Origin: DATGMP01 sp035293565
Lineage (GTDB): Bacteria > Pseudomonadota > Alphaproteobacteria > BOG-932 > Roseiterribacteraceae
Assembly: GCA_035293565.1 (NCBI GenBank)
Contig: DATGMP010000135.1
Location: forward strand, 1 to 53,701
Length of the DNA: 53,701 bases
Reading direction: 5' to 3'
In this document: positions 23,700 to 33,087 of the stretch, piece by piece
Numbering within the stretch: position 1 is the stretch's first letter
Layout: each line of letters starts with the position of its first letter
Position numbers and translations under genes: made by a program
The notes under the pieces: generated by a model
Told to the model about the DNA's origin: nothing
Databases searched by the model: none
What the model saw: the letters and a program-made list of their open reading frames with translations, nothing else

Positions 23700-24203
23700 T
23701 TGCGGACATTCGGATTCGTCGGCCCGTTCCAGCGGTATTTCGGGCGGGTCTTCGAGGGTGGCCCATTGTTGAGTGTAAGCCCATTCCTCGTAAAAAATGC
23801 GGGAATTCGGGCCCTTCTCAAGGTGATCAAAGGGATCGCCTGGATAGCCGACCAATGGGACAAGCTCCAAACCTACATGCATCCACCGAAGGACCTGAAG
23901 GAGCTTCAGGATGAGGTCGACAAGCCGGAAGCCGGCACCGAAGTTCATCATATCGTCGAAACGCAGTACAACTCCGACGCTCCAAATGCGAATGCCAAGG
24001 TCTTCAACGATGGGCGGCTCGAAAGTCGCGAAAACAAGGTACGCATTCCATATTGGAAGCATCGAGACGTAACTGCCTGGTACTCGACGCCGAATGAAGA
24101 ATTCGGTTGGCAGACACCGCGTGAATACATGCGTGGGAAGAGTTGGGAAGAGCAGTACAGTTACGGCTTGTCGGTTCTCCGCAAATTTGGAGCTCTCAAG
24201 TGA
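23700..24203 (+). CDS. Orphan polymorphic-toxin tail, HNH-type nuclease (probably 5'-truncated)
   Basis: The C-terminal half (from about residue 78) has the HNH/endonuclease VII-type toxin pattern: EVHHIVE with the metal-binding histidines (83-84), a run of Asn-rich residues, ENKVRIPYWKHRDVTAWYSTPNE and PREYMRGKSWEEQYSYGL. The N-terminal half is a short hydrophobic or amphipathic stretch with no secretion domain. The frame is open back to the amidohydrolase stop (23598) without ATG or GTG; TTG 23700 or CTG 23688 are the only starts and neither has a good ribosome site. G+C is clearly lower than nearby (30 of 60 bases at 24001-24060). It is probably an acquired tail cassette or relic. Confidence 0.7.
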   Translation: MRTFGFVGPFQRYFGRVFEGGPLLSVSPFLVKNAGIRALLKVIKGIAWIADQWDKLQTYMHPPKDLKELQDEVDKPEAGTEVHHIVETQYNSDAPNANAKVFNDGRLESRENKVRIPYWKHRDVTAWYSTPNEEFGWQTPREYMRGKSWEEQYSYGLSVLRKFGALK

Positions 24204-24568
24204 AGTCCAAATCTTTCGATTCGCTTAGCGATGAAGGTCTCGCAAGCGCCTTTGAGAAATGGGCCGACGCCGCCGGCGAGGCAACCTTGGTCGGCGATCG
24301 CCAGAAAATGCGACAAGCTGCTTACCGGTTGAGAGATCTCAGCGATGTATTTCGCGCAAGGGGCCGGGAAGCCCGATTAATCCTTCTTCCTTTGCTTGAC
24401 CATCCCAAGCAGGGAGTTCGCTATTATGTGGCGAAACATTTGCTCGCGATTGCCCCGGAGCGCGCGCGATCGGTAATCGAACAGGTTGCCGCAGTCGGCG
24501 GGCCGATCGCCGGTGCGGCGGGAATGACGCTTCACGCCTTAGATACGGGTATCTTCAAGCCGGATTGA
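24200..24568 (+). CDS. DUF2019-like immunity protein
   Basis: The small acidic protein (122 residues) matches the DUF2019 pattern found beside HNH-type toxin tails: FDSLSDEGLASAFEKWADAAGEA, then RLRDLSDVFRARGREARLILLPLLDHPKQGVRYYVAKHLLAIAP, and finally GGPIAGAAGMTLHALDTGIF. The middle resembles two HEAT-like helices. Its GTG overlaps the stop of the toxin gene (GTGA), which also supports the toxin frame being real. It probably binds and blocks the nuclease; this is inferred from family and position. Confidence 0.78.
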   Translation: MKSKSFDSLSDEGLASAFEKWADAAGEATLVGDRQKMRQAAYRLRDLSDVFRARGREARLILLPLLDHPKQGVRYYVAKHLLAIAPERARSVIEQVAAVGGPIAGAAGMTLHALDTGIFKPD

Positions 24569-24671
24569 TGACCGCACTCCGCCAATCCGAATAAGACTGC
24601 GGAAATCAAAGTAGACGTCCAAACCTTTCCGATCTTATCCAACTCGACCATTCCCCAGGACGACTACATCC

Positions 24672-26699
24672 TCACCACACCTTGCACCGATCCTTCCGCA
24701 CCATCGGCGCATTCGCCGGGCAGCTGTAGGCTTTGGCGAAATCGGCCAGGTTGCCCAGCGTGCCGATGACGCGGAATTTGGCAAGGGGGTGCGGATCGCC
24801 GAGCGCGCGGGTGCGGGCGTCTTCGGGGCGGATGTTCTGTTCCCAGATCTGGGCGAAGGCGGCGTAGAAGCGCTGGTCGGGCGTCATGCCGCCGATCGGC
24901 GTCGTCGACTTGCCCTCGTCGGTTTTCAGGAAAGCGCGGTGGGCGATCGTGACGCCGCCCAGGTCGGCGATCGCCTCACCCTCCTCCAGCTTGCCGTTCT
25001 CCTTCACGTCGTCGATCGCGGTGAAGCCGTCGAATTCGTCGACGATGCACTGGCCGAGCTTCGAGAAATTATCGGCGTCGGACTTGGTCCACCAATCTTT
25101 GAGATTGCCCTTGGCGTCGTAGTGGCGGCCTTCATCGTCGAAGCCGTGGGTCATCTCGTGGCCGATCACGACGCCGATGCCGCCGTAATTCACCGCGTCG
25201 TCGGCCTTCACGTCGAAGAAGGGCGGCGCCAGGATGCCGGCGGGAAAGGTGATGCTGTTGTCCTCCGGCTCGTAATAGGCGTTCGTGATCATCGCCGACA
25301 TATGCCACTCGTCATGATCGGTCGGCTTGCCGATCTTGGCGAGATCGCGGTGTTCCTCGAAGCGGGCCGCCTTGAGCATCGCATCGCCATAGATCTCGCT
25401 GCCATCGAGCTTCAGCGCCGAATAGTCGATCGGCTTGTCGGGATAGGCGATGTGCTCGGTCATCCTGTCGAGCTTGTCGGTCGCCTTGGCCTTGGTGTCC
25501 GCGCCCATCCAGTCCAGCTCCTGGATGTCCTCGCGCAGCGTCTGTCGAATATTATGCACCATGGTCACCATCCGCTCCTTGGTGCCGGGCGGGACCAGGT
25601 TCTTGACGAACGCCTTGCCGACCGCGTCTTGCAGCTCTCCTGTCGTCTCGCGGATGCAGCGCTGCCAGCGCGGGCGCAGCTCCTTGGCGCCGCTCAAGAG
25701 CTTGCTGAAGGCGAATTGCTCATCGACGAAGCGCTTCGGCAGCGCGTCGCCGCCCATCGCGATGACGTGCCATTTCATATAGGCCTTGAGGGCCTCAAGG
25801 CTGGTCTTGGCGAGAACCTGGCCGAAGCCTTTGACGAAATCCGGCTGGCCGACATCGATCTGGTCGAAACCCGGCGCGTTCACGGCCTTGATGAAGGCCT
25901 TCCAGTCGAAATCCGGCGAGAGCTTCTGGACCGCATCGATGGACATCAGATTGTAGTTGGCGAGCGGGTCGCGGAGCTCCTGCGGTCGCCGTGACGCCAG
26001 CGCCAGCTGATTCTCGACGTCCATCACCGACTTGGCGTCCGCCTGGGCCGCGGCCTCCGGCTCACCGGCCAGCGCGAACATCTTGGCGACATGCGCCACG
26101 AAGGCCTCGCGGAGCGATTTCGCCTTCGCGTCGTCGCGCGTGTAGTAGTCGCGATTGGGCAGCGAAAGACCGCCCTGGCTGACGCCGGCATCCTCCTTGT
26201 CGCTGTCGAGCCCATCCGGCGTCGAGCCGAAACCGAAGAACATATCGATGCCCTTGGCCTGAAGCCTGCCGATCTCCGCCTTGATGTCCGCCCGGGTCTT
26301 CAGCGCCTCGATCGGCTTCAGCTGGGCCTTGAGCCAGGCCTCGCCCTCCTTCTCGATGCGGTCCTCGTCCATGCACGCCTTATAGAAATTGGCGATGCGG
26401 CCGAAATCCGGGTCGCTGGTGTCCGGGGTCTTGAGCAGGCGCTCGAAGACCTCATGCATTTTGGCCAGATTGTCCTCGGACAGCTGGTCGAAGGCTCCCC
26501 AGCGCGAAAGGGCCGGCGGGATCGGGTGGCTGGCCCGCCACCCGCCGGTGGCGTAGTCGTAATAATCGGTACAAGGCTGGACCTTGGTGTCGAAATTGGC
26601 CGGATCGAGCGGCGGCTGCTCCGCCCGGGCCGAAACCCCGCCCAGGATTGCGATCGCGGCGACGGCGCCTTTCAATGCACGGGAAAGGTGAGATTGCAT
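24672..26699 (-). CDS. M13-family zinc metallopeptidase (neprilysin/PepO type), exported
   Basis: The 675-residue protein starts with a signal peptide (hydrophobic core to about residue 26, ARAEQPPLD). The zinc site is HEMTH at residues 514-518, with the third ligand in GEAIADLGG about 57 residues later. The PCTDYYDYATGGW and NAYYEPEDNSITFPAGIL motifs are standard M13, and it ends in RCKVW (family CxxW). It cleaves peptides in the periplasm or outside the cell. It is divergent from the M1 aminopeptidase, with the shared promoter region at 26700-26868. Confidence 0.95.
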   Translation of the reverse strand: MQSHLSRALKGAVAAIAILGGVSARAEQPPLDPANFDTKVQPCTDYYDYATGGWRASHPIPPALSRWGAFDQLSEDNLAKMHEVFERLLKTPDTSDPDFGRIANFYKACMDEDRIEKEGEAWLKAQLKPIEALKTRADIKAEIGRLQAKGIDMFFGFGSTPDGLDSDKEDAGVSQGGLSLPNRDYYTRDDAKAKSLREAFVAHVAKMFALAGEPEAAAQADAKSVMDVENQLALASRRPQELRDPLANYNLMSIDAVQKLSPDFDWKAFIKAVNAPGFDQIDVGQPDFVKGFGQVLAKTSLEALKAYMKWHVIAMGGDALPKRFVDEQFAFSKLLSGAKELRPRWQRCIRETTGELQDAVGKAFVKNLVPPGTKERMVTMVHNIRQTLREDIQELDWMGADTKAKATDKLDRMTEHIAYPDKPIDYSALKLDGSEIYGDAMLKAARFEEHRDLAKIGKPTDHDEWHMSAMITNAYYEPEDNSITFPAGILAPPFFDVKADDAVNYGGIGVVIGHEMTHGFDDEGRHYDAKGNLKDWWTKSDADNFSKLGQCIVDEFDGFTAIDDVKENGKLEEGEAIADLGGVTIAHRAFLKTDEGKSTTPIGGMTPDQRFYAAFAQIWEQNIRPEDARTRALGDPHPLAKFRVIGTLGNLADFAKAYSCPANAPMVRKDRCKVW

Positions 26700-26901
26700 G
26701 TCCGGAAGTTCCCTATAGAAGGGCGGCCCGAGCGGGCGCCGAGGGAAACGGTTACGCCTTAACCTCTGACCGGAAAAGCCCCCTGAAACCCGCCGGATGC
26801 CGGCACGGCTTGCATCGTCGGCCGATTAGCGCCAGCGTGCGCGCGTCCGGGGTGGCGCGGGAGGCCCCGTGATGAGCAGGGGAATTGAGCGGGAGTTCAT
26901 T

Positions 26902-29589
26902 GTGTATCGCTATGCGGGTAAGCGTTTCCTCTCGACCGCAGCGTCGGCGGCGATGCTGGCATTGGTCTCGGCCGGGCCGGCCGGGGCGGAACGGCCGTTC
27001 GACTTCGACACGACGCCGGGCAAGCTGCCCAAGGATGTGAGGCCCCTCGCCTACCGCATTCGCCTGGCGCCCGATCTCGACAAGCTCACCTTTGGCGGCG
27101 ACGAGCAGGTGGATATCGAGGTCGCCAAGCCGACCGACACGGTCGTCCTGAACGCCGTCGGCCTCGATTTTCGCGAAGTCGCCCTCCAAGGAGAGGGCGG
27201 CACTCCGGCCGAGGTCACGGTCGACGACAAAAGGCAGACCGCGAGCCTCCATTTTCCGCATGCGCTCGGCGCAGGCCGCCATACGCTGGCGATCGCCTAT
27301 TCCGGAAAGATCTCGGCGCAACCCGCCGGCATCTACTACGCCGACTACGATACGGCGGGCGGCCGCAAGCGCATGCTGACGACGCAGTTCGAGGCCACCG
27401 ACGCGCGGCGCATGTTCCCCGGCTGGGACGAGCCGGCCTTCAAGGCGACCTTCACCCTTTCCGCCCTGCTGCCTTCCGCCTTTCGGGCCATCTCGAACAT
27501 GCCGATCGCGCACGAAACGGCCGACGGGCCCGGCAAGAAGCTGGTCGAGTTTGCGACGACGCCCAAGATGTCGAGCTATCTACTGGTTCTGGTCGCCGGC
27601 GACATGGACCGGATCGAAAGCACCGCCGACGGCACCGATGTCGGCGTCGACACCATAGCCGGCAAAAGCGACCAGGGGCGTTACGCGCTGGAGGCCGCGA
27701 CGAAGATCCTGCCCTACTACAATGACTATTTCGGCGTGAGATTCCCGCTTCCGAAGCTCGACTTGATCGCAATTCCCGGCAATTTCGCAGCCGGCGCGAT
27801 GGAGAATTGGGGCGGCATCACCTATATCGACAGCGCTCTCCTGTTCGATCCCGCGACGTCGACCCCACGCACGCGGGAATACATCTTCAAGGTGATCGCG
27901 CACGAGATGGCGCACCAATGGTCCGGCGACCTCGTCACGATGGCCTGGTGGGACAATATCTGGCTGAACGAGGGCTTCGCCTCCTGGATGGAGGAGAAGG
28001 CGACCGACCATTTCAATCCGTCCTGGCAGATCTGGCTCAGGGCCCATAATGACAAGGAATCGGCCATGGCGACGGATGCGCGGCCGACGACGCATCCGAT
28101 CCAGCAGAAAATCGCCGACGAGAGCGAGGCCGACAGCGCCTTCGACAACATCACTTACGAGAAAGGCGAGAGCTTCATCCGGATGCTCGAGACCTATCTC
28201 GGACCCGACACCTTCCGCGACGGCATGCGGCGCTACATGAAGGCCCATGCCTATTCCAACACGACCACCGCCGACCTCTGGGCCGCGCTGGAGGAGGCGT
28301 CGGGAAAACCGGTGGCGAAGATCGCGGCGGGATTTACGGAGCAGCCGGGCGTGCCGCTCGTCCATGTAGCGACGCGCTGCGCAAACGGCAACACCGCGGC
28401 GACACTGACCCAGGATCGCTTCACGGTGCACGATTCCTCGGCGTCGAAGCTGAGCTGGCGGATTCCGGTCCTGATCGGGCGGCCGGGCGACGCGTCGCCC
28501 CAATCGGCCTTGCTGGGAGAGACGCCGCAGACCGTCACCTTCAAGGGTTGCGGCGCGCCGGTCAAAGCGAACTGGGGCGATGTCGGCTATTATCGGGTCG
28601 AGTATGATCCGGCCGATCTCGCCGACCTCGCCGCCTCCTTTGCCAAGCTGTCGGCCGCGGACCGCGTCAATCTGATCGCCGACCTCTACGCCATGGTCGA
28701 GGCCGGGCGCGCCGACGCGGGAGCCTATCTCGATTTCACGCGCGCGCTTGGCGGCGAGACCGAGCTCGTCGTCTGGACCGAAGTCGCAGACGCGTTTCGC
28801 GAGATCGATGATCTGGAGCACGGCTCCCCGGACCGGGATGCCTTCCGCGCTTATGCGCGAAGCGTGTTGCGGCCCGCGTTGGCTCGCATCGGGTGGGACG
28901 AGAAATCCGGCGAAAGCGAAGAGACGCCGATGCTCCGCGCGATGCTGATCCGCGCGCTCGGCCACTATGACGATACCGATACGGTCACCGAGGCGCGACG
29001 ACGTTTTGCGGCCTTTCTCAAGGACCCTGCGAGCCTGTCGCCGAATCTGCAGGACGCGGTCATGTCGGTGGTCGGCCATGCCGCCGACCAACGCACCTAT
29101 GACGAGCTGCACCGGCTCGGCCGCGCCGCTTCGGGAACCGAAACCAAGCTGCGCTTCTACAACGCGCTCGGCAGCGCATCCGACCCGTCGCTCGTCGAAC
29201 AGACGGTCAAGATCGCGCTGACGGATGAAGTCCCGAACGGGCGCGTGAATCGTTATCTCGCCGCCGCGGCCGATTCCAGCGATGATCCGGACCTGGTGTG
29301 GCGCTCCTTCCTGCCCGAACGGAAATCGGTCGAGGAGAAGCTGACGGCACGACAGCGGGACACGCTGCTGCCGGTGCTCGCCAGCGCCTCGTCCGATCCG
29401 AAAGTCGCGGCCGAGCTCCAGGCGCTTCCGGAAGCGCAAAGCTCCTCCGGTGCAAAGCACGAAGCGGCGAAAGCGGTCGAGGAAATCGGCTTCAAGGCCG
29501 AATACCGGGCGCGCCTGCTGCCGTCGGTTGCGCTCTGGCTCAAAGCCCATGGCGGCGGTCACGCCGCTCCCGGAAGGACCATTCAATGA
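26902..29589 (+). CDS. M1-family zinc aminopeptidase, exported
   Basis: Aminopeptidase N-like enzyme (895 residues from the GTG at 26902). GAMENWGG, the substrate-recognition motif, precedes the zinc motif HEMAHQWSGDL (from residue 334) with its third ligand in NEGFASWME. The C-terminal half is the helical ERAP-type domain. A signal peptide (MYRYAGKRFLSTAASAAML, then GPAGA) supports the GTG with GGGAG upstream over the earlier starts at 26869 and 26872. The stop overlaps the ATG of the peptide transporter, coupling peptide cleavage to uptake. Confidence 0.94.
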   Translation: MYRYAGKRFLSTAASAAMLALVSAGPAGAERPFDFDTTPGKLPKDVRPLAYRIRLAPDLDKLTFGGDEQVDIEVAKPTDTVVLNAVGLDFREVALQGEGGTPAEVTVDDKRQTASLHFPHALGAGRHTLAIAYSGKISAQPAGIYYADYDTAGGRKRMLTTQFEATDARRMFPGWDEPAFKATFTLSALLPSAFRAISNMPIAHETADGPGKKLVEFATTPKMSSYLLVLVAGDMDRIESTADGTDVGVDTIAGKSDQGRYALEAATKILPYYNDYFGVRFPLPKLDLIAIPGNFAAGAMENWGGITYIDSALLFDPATSTPRTREYIFKVIAHEMAHQWSGDLVTMAWWDNIWLNEGFASWMEEKATDHFNPSWQIWLRAHNDKESAMATDARPTTHPIQQKIADESEADSAFDNITYEKGESFIRMLETYLGPDTFRDGMRRYMKAHAYSNTTTADLWAALEEASGKPVAKIAAGFTEQPGVPLVHVATRCANGNTAATLTQDRFTVHDSSASKLSWRIPVLIGRPGDASPQSALLGETPQTVTFKGCGAPVKANWGDVGYYRVEYDPADLADLAASFAKLSAADRVNLIADLYAMVEAGRADAGAYLDFTRALGGETELVVWTEVADAFREIDDLEHGSPDRDAFRAYARSVLRPALARIGWDEKSGESEETPMLRAMLIRALGHYDDTDTVTEARRRFAAFLKDPASLSPNLQDAVMSVVGHAADQRTYDELHRLGRAASGTETKLRFYNALGSASDPSLVEQTVKIALTDEVPNGRVNRYLAAAADSSDDPDLVWRSFLPERKSVEEKLTARQRDTLLPVLASASSDPKVAAELQALPEAQSSSGAKHEAAKAVEEIGFKAEYRARLLPSVALWLKAHGGGHAAPGRTIQ

Positions 29590-30992
29590 CCACAACGCGC
29601 GTCGCCGACCTTCCCGGAACGGAGGTGCGCGAGGGCGACTTCCTGGGCCATCCAAAGGGGCTGAGCTATCTCTTCATGACCGAGCTCTGGGAGCGTTACG
29701 GCCATTACGGGCTGTTGGCGCTGCTCGTGCTCTACATGGTCAATTACCTGTTCCAACCGGGCCATGTCGAGCAGGTGCTGTTCTACACGCCGATCAAAGC
29801 GGGCTTCGAGTCCGTGTTCGGGCCGCTCGGCATTCAGGCCTTCGCCTCGCAAGTCTACGGCGTGTTCATCGGCCTCGTTTACTTTGCCCCCTTCTTCGGC
29901 GGCATCGTCGCCGACCGCCTCCTGGGTCAACGCAAATCCGTCATCTGGGGCGCCGCCTTCATGGCCGCCGGCTATTTCATGCTCGGATTCGAGCCGCTGT
30001 TCTTCCTGTCCTTCCCCGCCCTCATTGTCGGCAACGGGCTCTTCAAACCGAATATCTCCACGCAGGTCGCCAATCTCTATGAGAAAGGCGATCCGCGGCA
30101 CGATCGGGCTTTTTCGATCTTCTATGTCGGCATCAACATCGGTGGCGTGCTCGGCCCATTTATTTGCGGCTATCTCGGCGAGCGGGTCGGCTGGGCCTAT
30201 GGATTCATCTCGGTTGGCGTGGGTCTCGTCCTCGCGTTGGTGATCTATCTCTATGGCCTGCGCTATGTCCCGCAGGACAATCTGACGCGAAGCCGAGTCC
30301 AGCATGTGGAGCATAAGCCGCTCACCCCAAGCGAGAAGAAGGCCGCCGGAGCATTGATCATCCTGACCGCGCTCAGCGCGTTCTTCTGGGCAGCTTGGTA
30401 CCTGCAGTTCAACACGATGAATCTTTGGGCGGACGTTCACACCGACCGCGACATCGATCTGTTCGGTTGGCATGCCACGATTCCCACCACCTGGTTCCAA
30501 ATGGTGAACGGCTTCTACATCTTCGGCCTGACGCCAATCGTCACGAGCATTTGGGCGAGGCAAGCGGCGCGAGGCCGCGAGCCCACGACGGTCGTGAAGA
30601 TGGCGATCGGCTGTTTTCTGCTGTCGGCGTCCTTCCTGTTCATGCTCATTCCCGTGGCGCTCCTCGGACCCGACGGCCGCACGGGAATGATCTGGCTGAT
30701 CCTGTTCTACGGCATCTACACCGCCGGGGAGCTTTACGTGTCGCCGGTGGGTCTGGCGCTCGTCACGAAAGTGGCGCCCCCGCGCATCGTATCGATGATG
30801 ATGGGCGTCTGGTTCATCGCCTATTTCATCGGCGGTTATCTGGCGGGCCTGATGGGGAGCTATTGGGAAGCGATGTCGATGAGCCGATTCTTCGTCCTGG
30901 TGGCCCTCGTTCCGGCCCTGGCCGGCGCCGCGATCTGGGCGTTCAACCGCCCGCTGAAGCCGATCCTCCAAGAGAAGCGATCCTACGTCTGA
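29586..30992 (+). CDS. POT/PTR2 proton-dependent peptide transporter
   Basis: Proton-coupled di/tripeptide symporter (468 residues, about 12-14 helices) of the POT family. The proton-coupling motif E-x-x-E-R is in FMTELWERYGHYGLLALLVLYM. The PTR2 signature region is around FFGGIVADRLLGQRKSVIWGA and the FSIFYVGINIGGVLGPFICGYLGE helix. It overlaps the M1 peptidase (ATGA) and runs into the S46 peptidase 7 nt later, so it probably carries peptides released by those enzymes. Confidence 0.93.
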   Translation: MTTTRVADLPGTEVREGDFLGHPKGLSYLFMTELWERYGHYGLLALLVLYMVNYLFQPGHVEQVLFYTPIKAGFESVFGPLGIQAFASQVYGVFIGLVYFAPFFGGIVADRLLGQRKSVIWGAAFMAAGYFMLGFEPLFFLSFPALIVGNGLFKPNISTQVANLYEKGDPRHDRAFSIFYVGINIGGVLGPFICGYLGERVGWAYGFISVGVGLVLALVIYLYGLRYVPQDNLTRSRVQHVEHKPLTPSEKKAAGALIILTALSAFFWAAWYLQFNTMNLWADVHTDRDIDLFGWHATIPTTWFQMVNGFYIFGLTPIVTSIWARQAARGREPTTVVKMAIGCFLLSASFLFMLIPVALLGPDGRTGMIWLILFYGIYTAGELYVSPVGLALVTKVAPPRIVSMMMGVWFIAYFIGGYLAGLMGSYWEAMSMSRFFVLVALVPALAGAAIWAFNRPLKPILQEKRSYV

Positions 30993-30999
30993 GGACCTA

Positions 31000-33081
31000 A
31001 TGCGTGTCTGGCTCGCCTTTCATCTCGCTACGCTCGCGCTTTGCGCTCTACTCGCCCTGCCTCGGCTCGCCCTGGCCGACGAGGGCATGTGGCCGGTCAA
31101 CAACTTCCCTTCCGACAAGGTGAAGCAGGCTTACGGATTCGGGCCTGATCAGAAATGGCTGCAGCACGTCCAGCTCTCCTCGATCCGGCTCGCGCATGGC
31201 TGCTCGGCGAGCCTGGTCTCGTCGAATGGGCTCGTGATGACCAATCACCACTGCGCCCATGAGTGCATCGCGCAGCTGTCGACCGCGCAGCGCGACTATG
31301 TGGCGACCGGCTTCTATGCCAAGGAGGAGAAGGACGAGGTGAAATGCCCCGACATGGAGGCGAACCAGCTCGTCCAGATCACCGACGTCACGGCCCGCGT
31401 CAAGAAAGCCACCGAGGGCAAAGACGGAAAAGCGTTCTTCGATGCGCGCAAGGCCGTCGAAGCCGAAATCGCCAAGGAATGCTCCGGCGGCAACGACGCC
31501 GTGCGGTGCGATGTCGTCGAGCTCTACCACGGCGGCATCTATAATCTCTACAAATACCGCCGCTTCCAGGATGTGCGGCTGGTCTTCGCGCCGGAATTCG
31601 CAATCGCCTTCTTCGGCGGCGACCTCGATAATTTCGAATTCCCGCGCTATGATCTGGATGTCAGCTTCCTGCGCATCTACGACAAGGGAAAGCCGTTTGA
31701 TTCGCGCGCAGACTTCCTGCCCTTTGCGAAACAGGATCCCGTGGAGGGCGAGCTCACCTTCACGTCGGGAAATCCCGGCAGCACCGAGCGTCTCGATACG
31801 GTCGCGGAACTCGAATACGACCGTGACGTTAAGCTGCCCAGCACGCTGCTCTATCTCGCCGAACTGCGCGGCGTACTCGAGGAGTTCAGCGAGCGCGGAG
31901 CGGAGGAGAAACGCATCGCCGACGAGCGGCTGTTCCGTACGGAAAATTCCTACAAGGCTCTGAAAGGCCAATTCGAAGCGCTGGTCGCGCCGGCGCTCAT
32001 ACGGTCCAAGAAGGACGAGGAAGCTTCCCTCAAGGCCAAAGTGGAAGCCGACCCGCAAATGAAAACGGATTACGGCTCCGCCTGGGATAACATCCGAGGC
32101 GCGATCGAGCACGCCAAGCTGATCCGCGACCGCTTCAACATGCTGGAGACAAGTCGCGGCTTCGATTCCCAGCTCTTCCAGGATGCGCGCTATCTCGTTC
32201 GCTATGCGGAGGAATCGAAGAAGCCGGACGGCGAACGGCTGAAGGAATATACGACCGCCAACTTTCCGATGGTCCGGCAGCAGCTTTTGTCGACTGCGCC
32301 GATCTATCCCGAACTGGAGAAGACGACGCTCGGCTTCTCGTTGATGATCCTGCAGCGACTGCTGGGCCCCGACGATCCCACCGTGAAAAAGATCTTCGGA
32401 AGCCGCTCACCGCAGGAACTCGCCAACGACGTCGTCGACAAAACCTCGCTCAAAGACCCCGCCCTCCGCCGCAAGCTTCTCGATGAGGGCTCGACCGGCA
32501 TCGATGCCGCCAAGGATCCGATGATCCAGCTCGCCAAGCTGGTCGATGCGGACGCGCGCGCCGTGCGCAAGGATTACGAGGACAATGTCGAGGCCGTCTT
32601 CGAAAAGAACTATGGTTTGATCGCGCAGGCGCGCTTCAAGCTGTACGGCACCTCCGTCTATCCCGATGCGACCTTCACGCTCAGAATCTCCTACGGGACA
32701 GTCAAAGGCTATGATCAGGCGAGCGGCCATGTCGATCCGTTCACGACGATCGGCGGCACTTATCAGCGGGCGACCGGCGCGCCGCCATTCAAGCTCCCTG
32801 ACAGCTGGATCGAGGCAAAGCCGAGGCTGAACGCGTCGCAGAAATTCGATCTCTGCACCACCAACGATATTATCGGCGGCAATTCGGGCTCGCCCGTCAT
32901 CAACAAGGACGGCGACGTGGTCGGTCTGATCTTCGACGGCAACATCCAGTCGCTGGGCGGCGATTTCGGCTTCGACCCCGCAGTGAATCGCGCGGTCGCC
33001 GTGGATACCGGCGCCATCCGCGAGGCGCTCGCCAAGATCTATCAGGCCGACCGCTTGGTCACCGAGCTCGGCAGGCGATAA
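31000..33081 (+). CDS. S46 dipeptidyl peptidase, DPP7-like
   Basis: Exported serine dipeptidyl-peptidase (693 residues, signal peptide to about residue 26). The triad is recognisable: the histidine in TNHHC (residue 84), the aspartate in RYDLDVSFLR (about 220) and the serine in IIGGNSGSPV (629). The residue 18 after the serine, which sets P1 preference, is glycine (FDGN), as in DPP7 (hydrophobic P1), rather than arginine, as in acidic-specific DPP11. Its dipeptide products suit the POT transporter just upstream. Confidence 0.92.
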   Translation: MRVWLAFHLATLALCALLALPRLALADEGMWPVNNFPSDKVKQAYGFGPDQKWLQHVQLSSIRLAHGCSASLVSSNGLVMTNHHCAHECIAQLSTAQRDYVATGFYAKEEKDEVKCPDMEANQLVQITDVTARVKKATEGKDGKAFFDARKAVEAEIAKECSGGNDAVRCDVVELYHGGIYNLYKYRRFQDVRLVFAPEFAIAFFGGDLDNFEFPRYDLDVSFLRIYDKGKPFDSRADFLPFAKQDPVEGELTFTSGNPGSTERLDTVAELEYDRDVKLPSTLLYLAELRGVLEEFSERGAEEKRIADERLFRTENSYKALKGQFEALVAPALIRSKKDEEASLKAKVEADPQMKTDYGSAWDNIRGAIEHAKLIRDRFNMLETSRGFDSQLFQDARYLVRYAEESKKPDGERLKEYTTANFPMVRQQLLSTAPIYPELEKTTLGFSLMILQRLLGPDDPTVKKIFGSRSPQELANDVVDKTSLKDPALRRKLLDEGSTGIDAAKDPMIQLAKLVDADARAVRKDYEDNVEAVFEKNYGLIAQARFKLYGTSVYPDATFTLRISYGTVKGYDQASGHVDPFTTIGGTYQRATGAPPFKLPDSWIEAKPRLNASQKFDLCTTNDIIGGNSGSPVINKDGDVVGLIFDGNIQSLGGDFGFDPAVNRAVAVDTGAIREALAKIYQADRLVTELGRR

Positions 33082-33087
33082 TTGTCC

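Noticed and set aside
24789..25994. Plus-strand frame opposite the M13 peptidase
   Set aside because: The M13 motifs (HEMTH, GEAIAD) are on the minus strand, and the plus translation has no recognisable pattern.
27580..29655. Very long reading frame on the minus strand opposite the M1 peptidase
   Set aside because: It is an antisense shadow of a high-GC gene. The plus-strand frame has clear zinc-peptidase motifs and a signal peptide, and the minus translation has a composition rich in Arg, Gly and His without domain signals.
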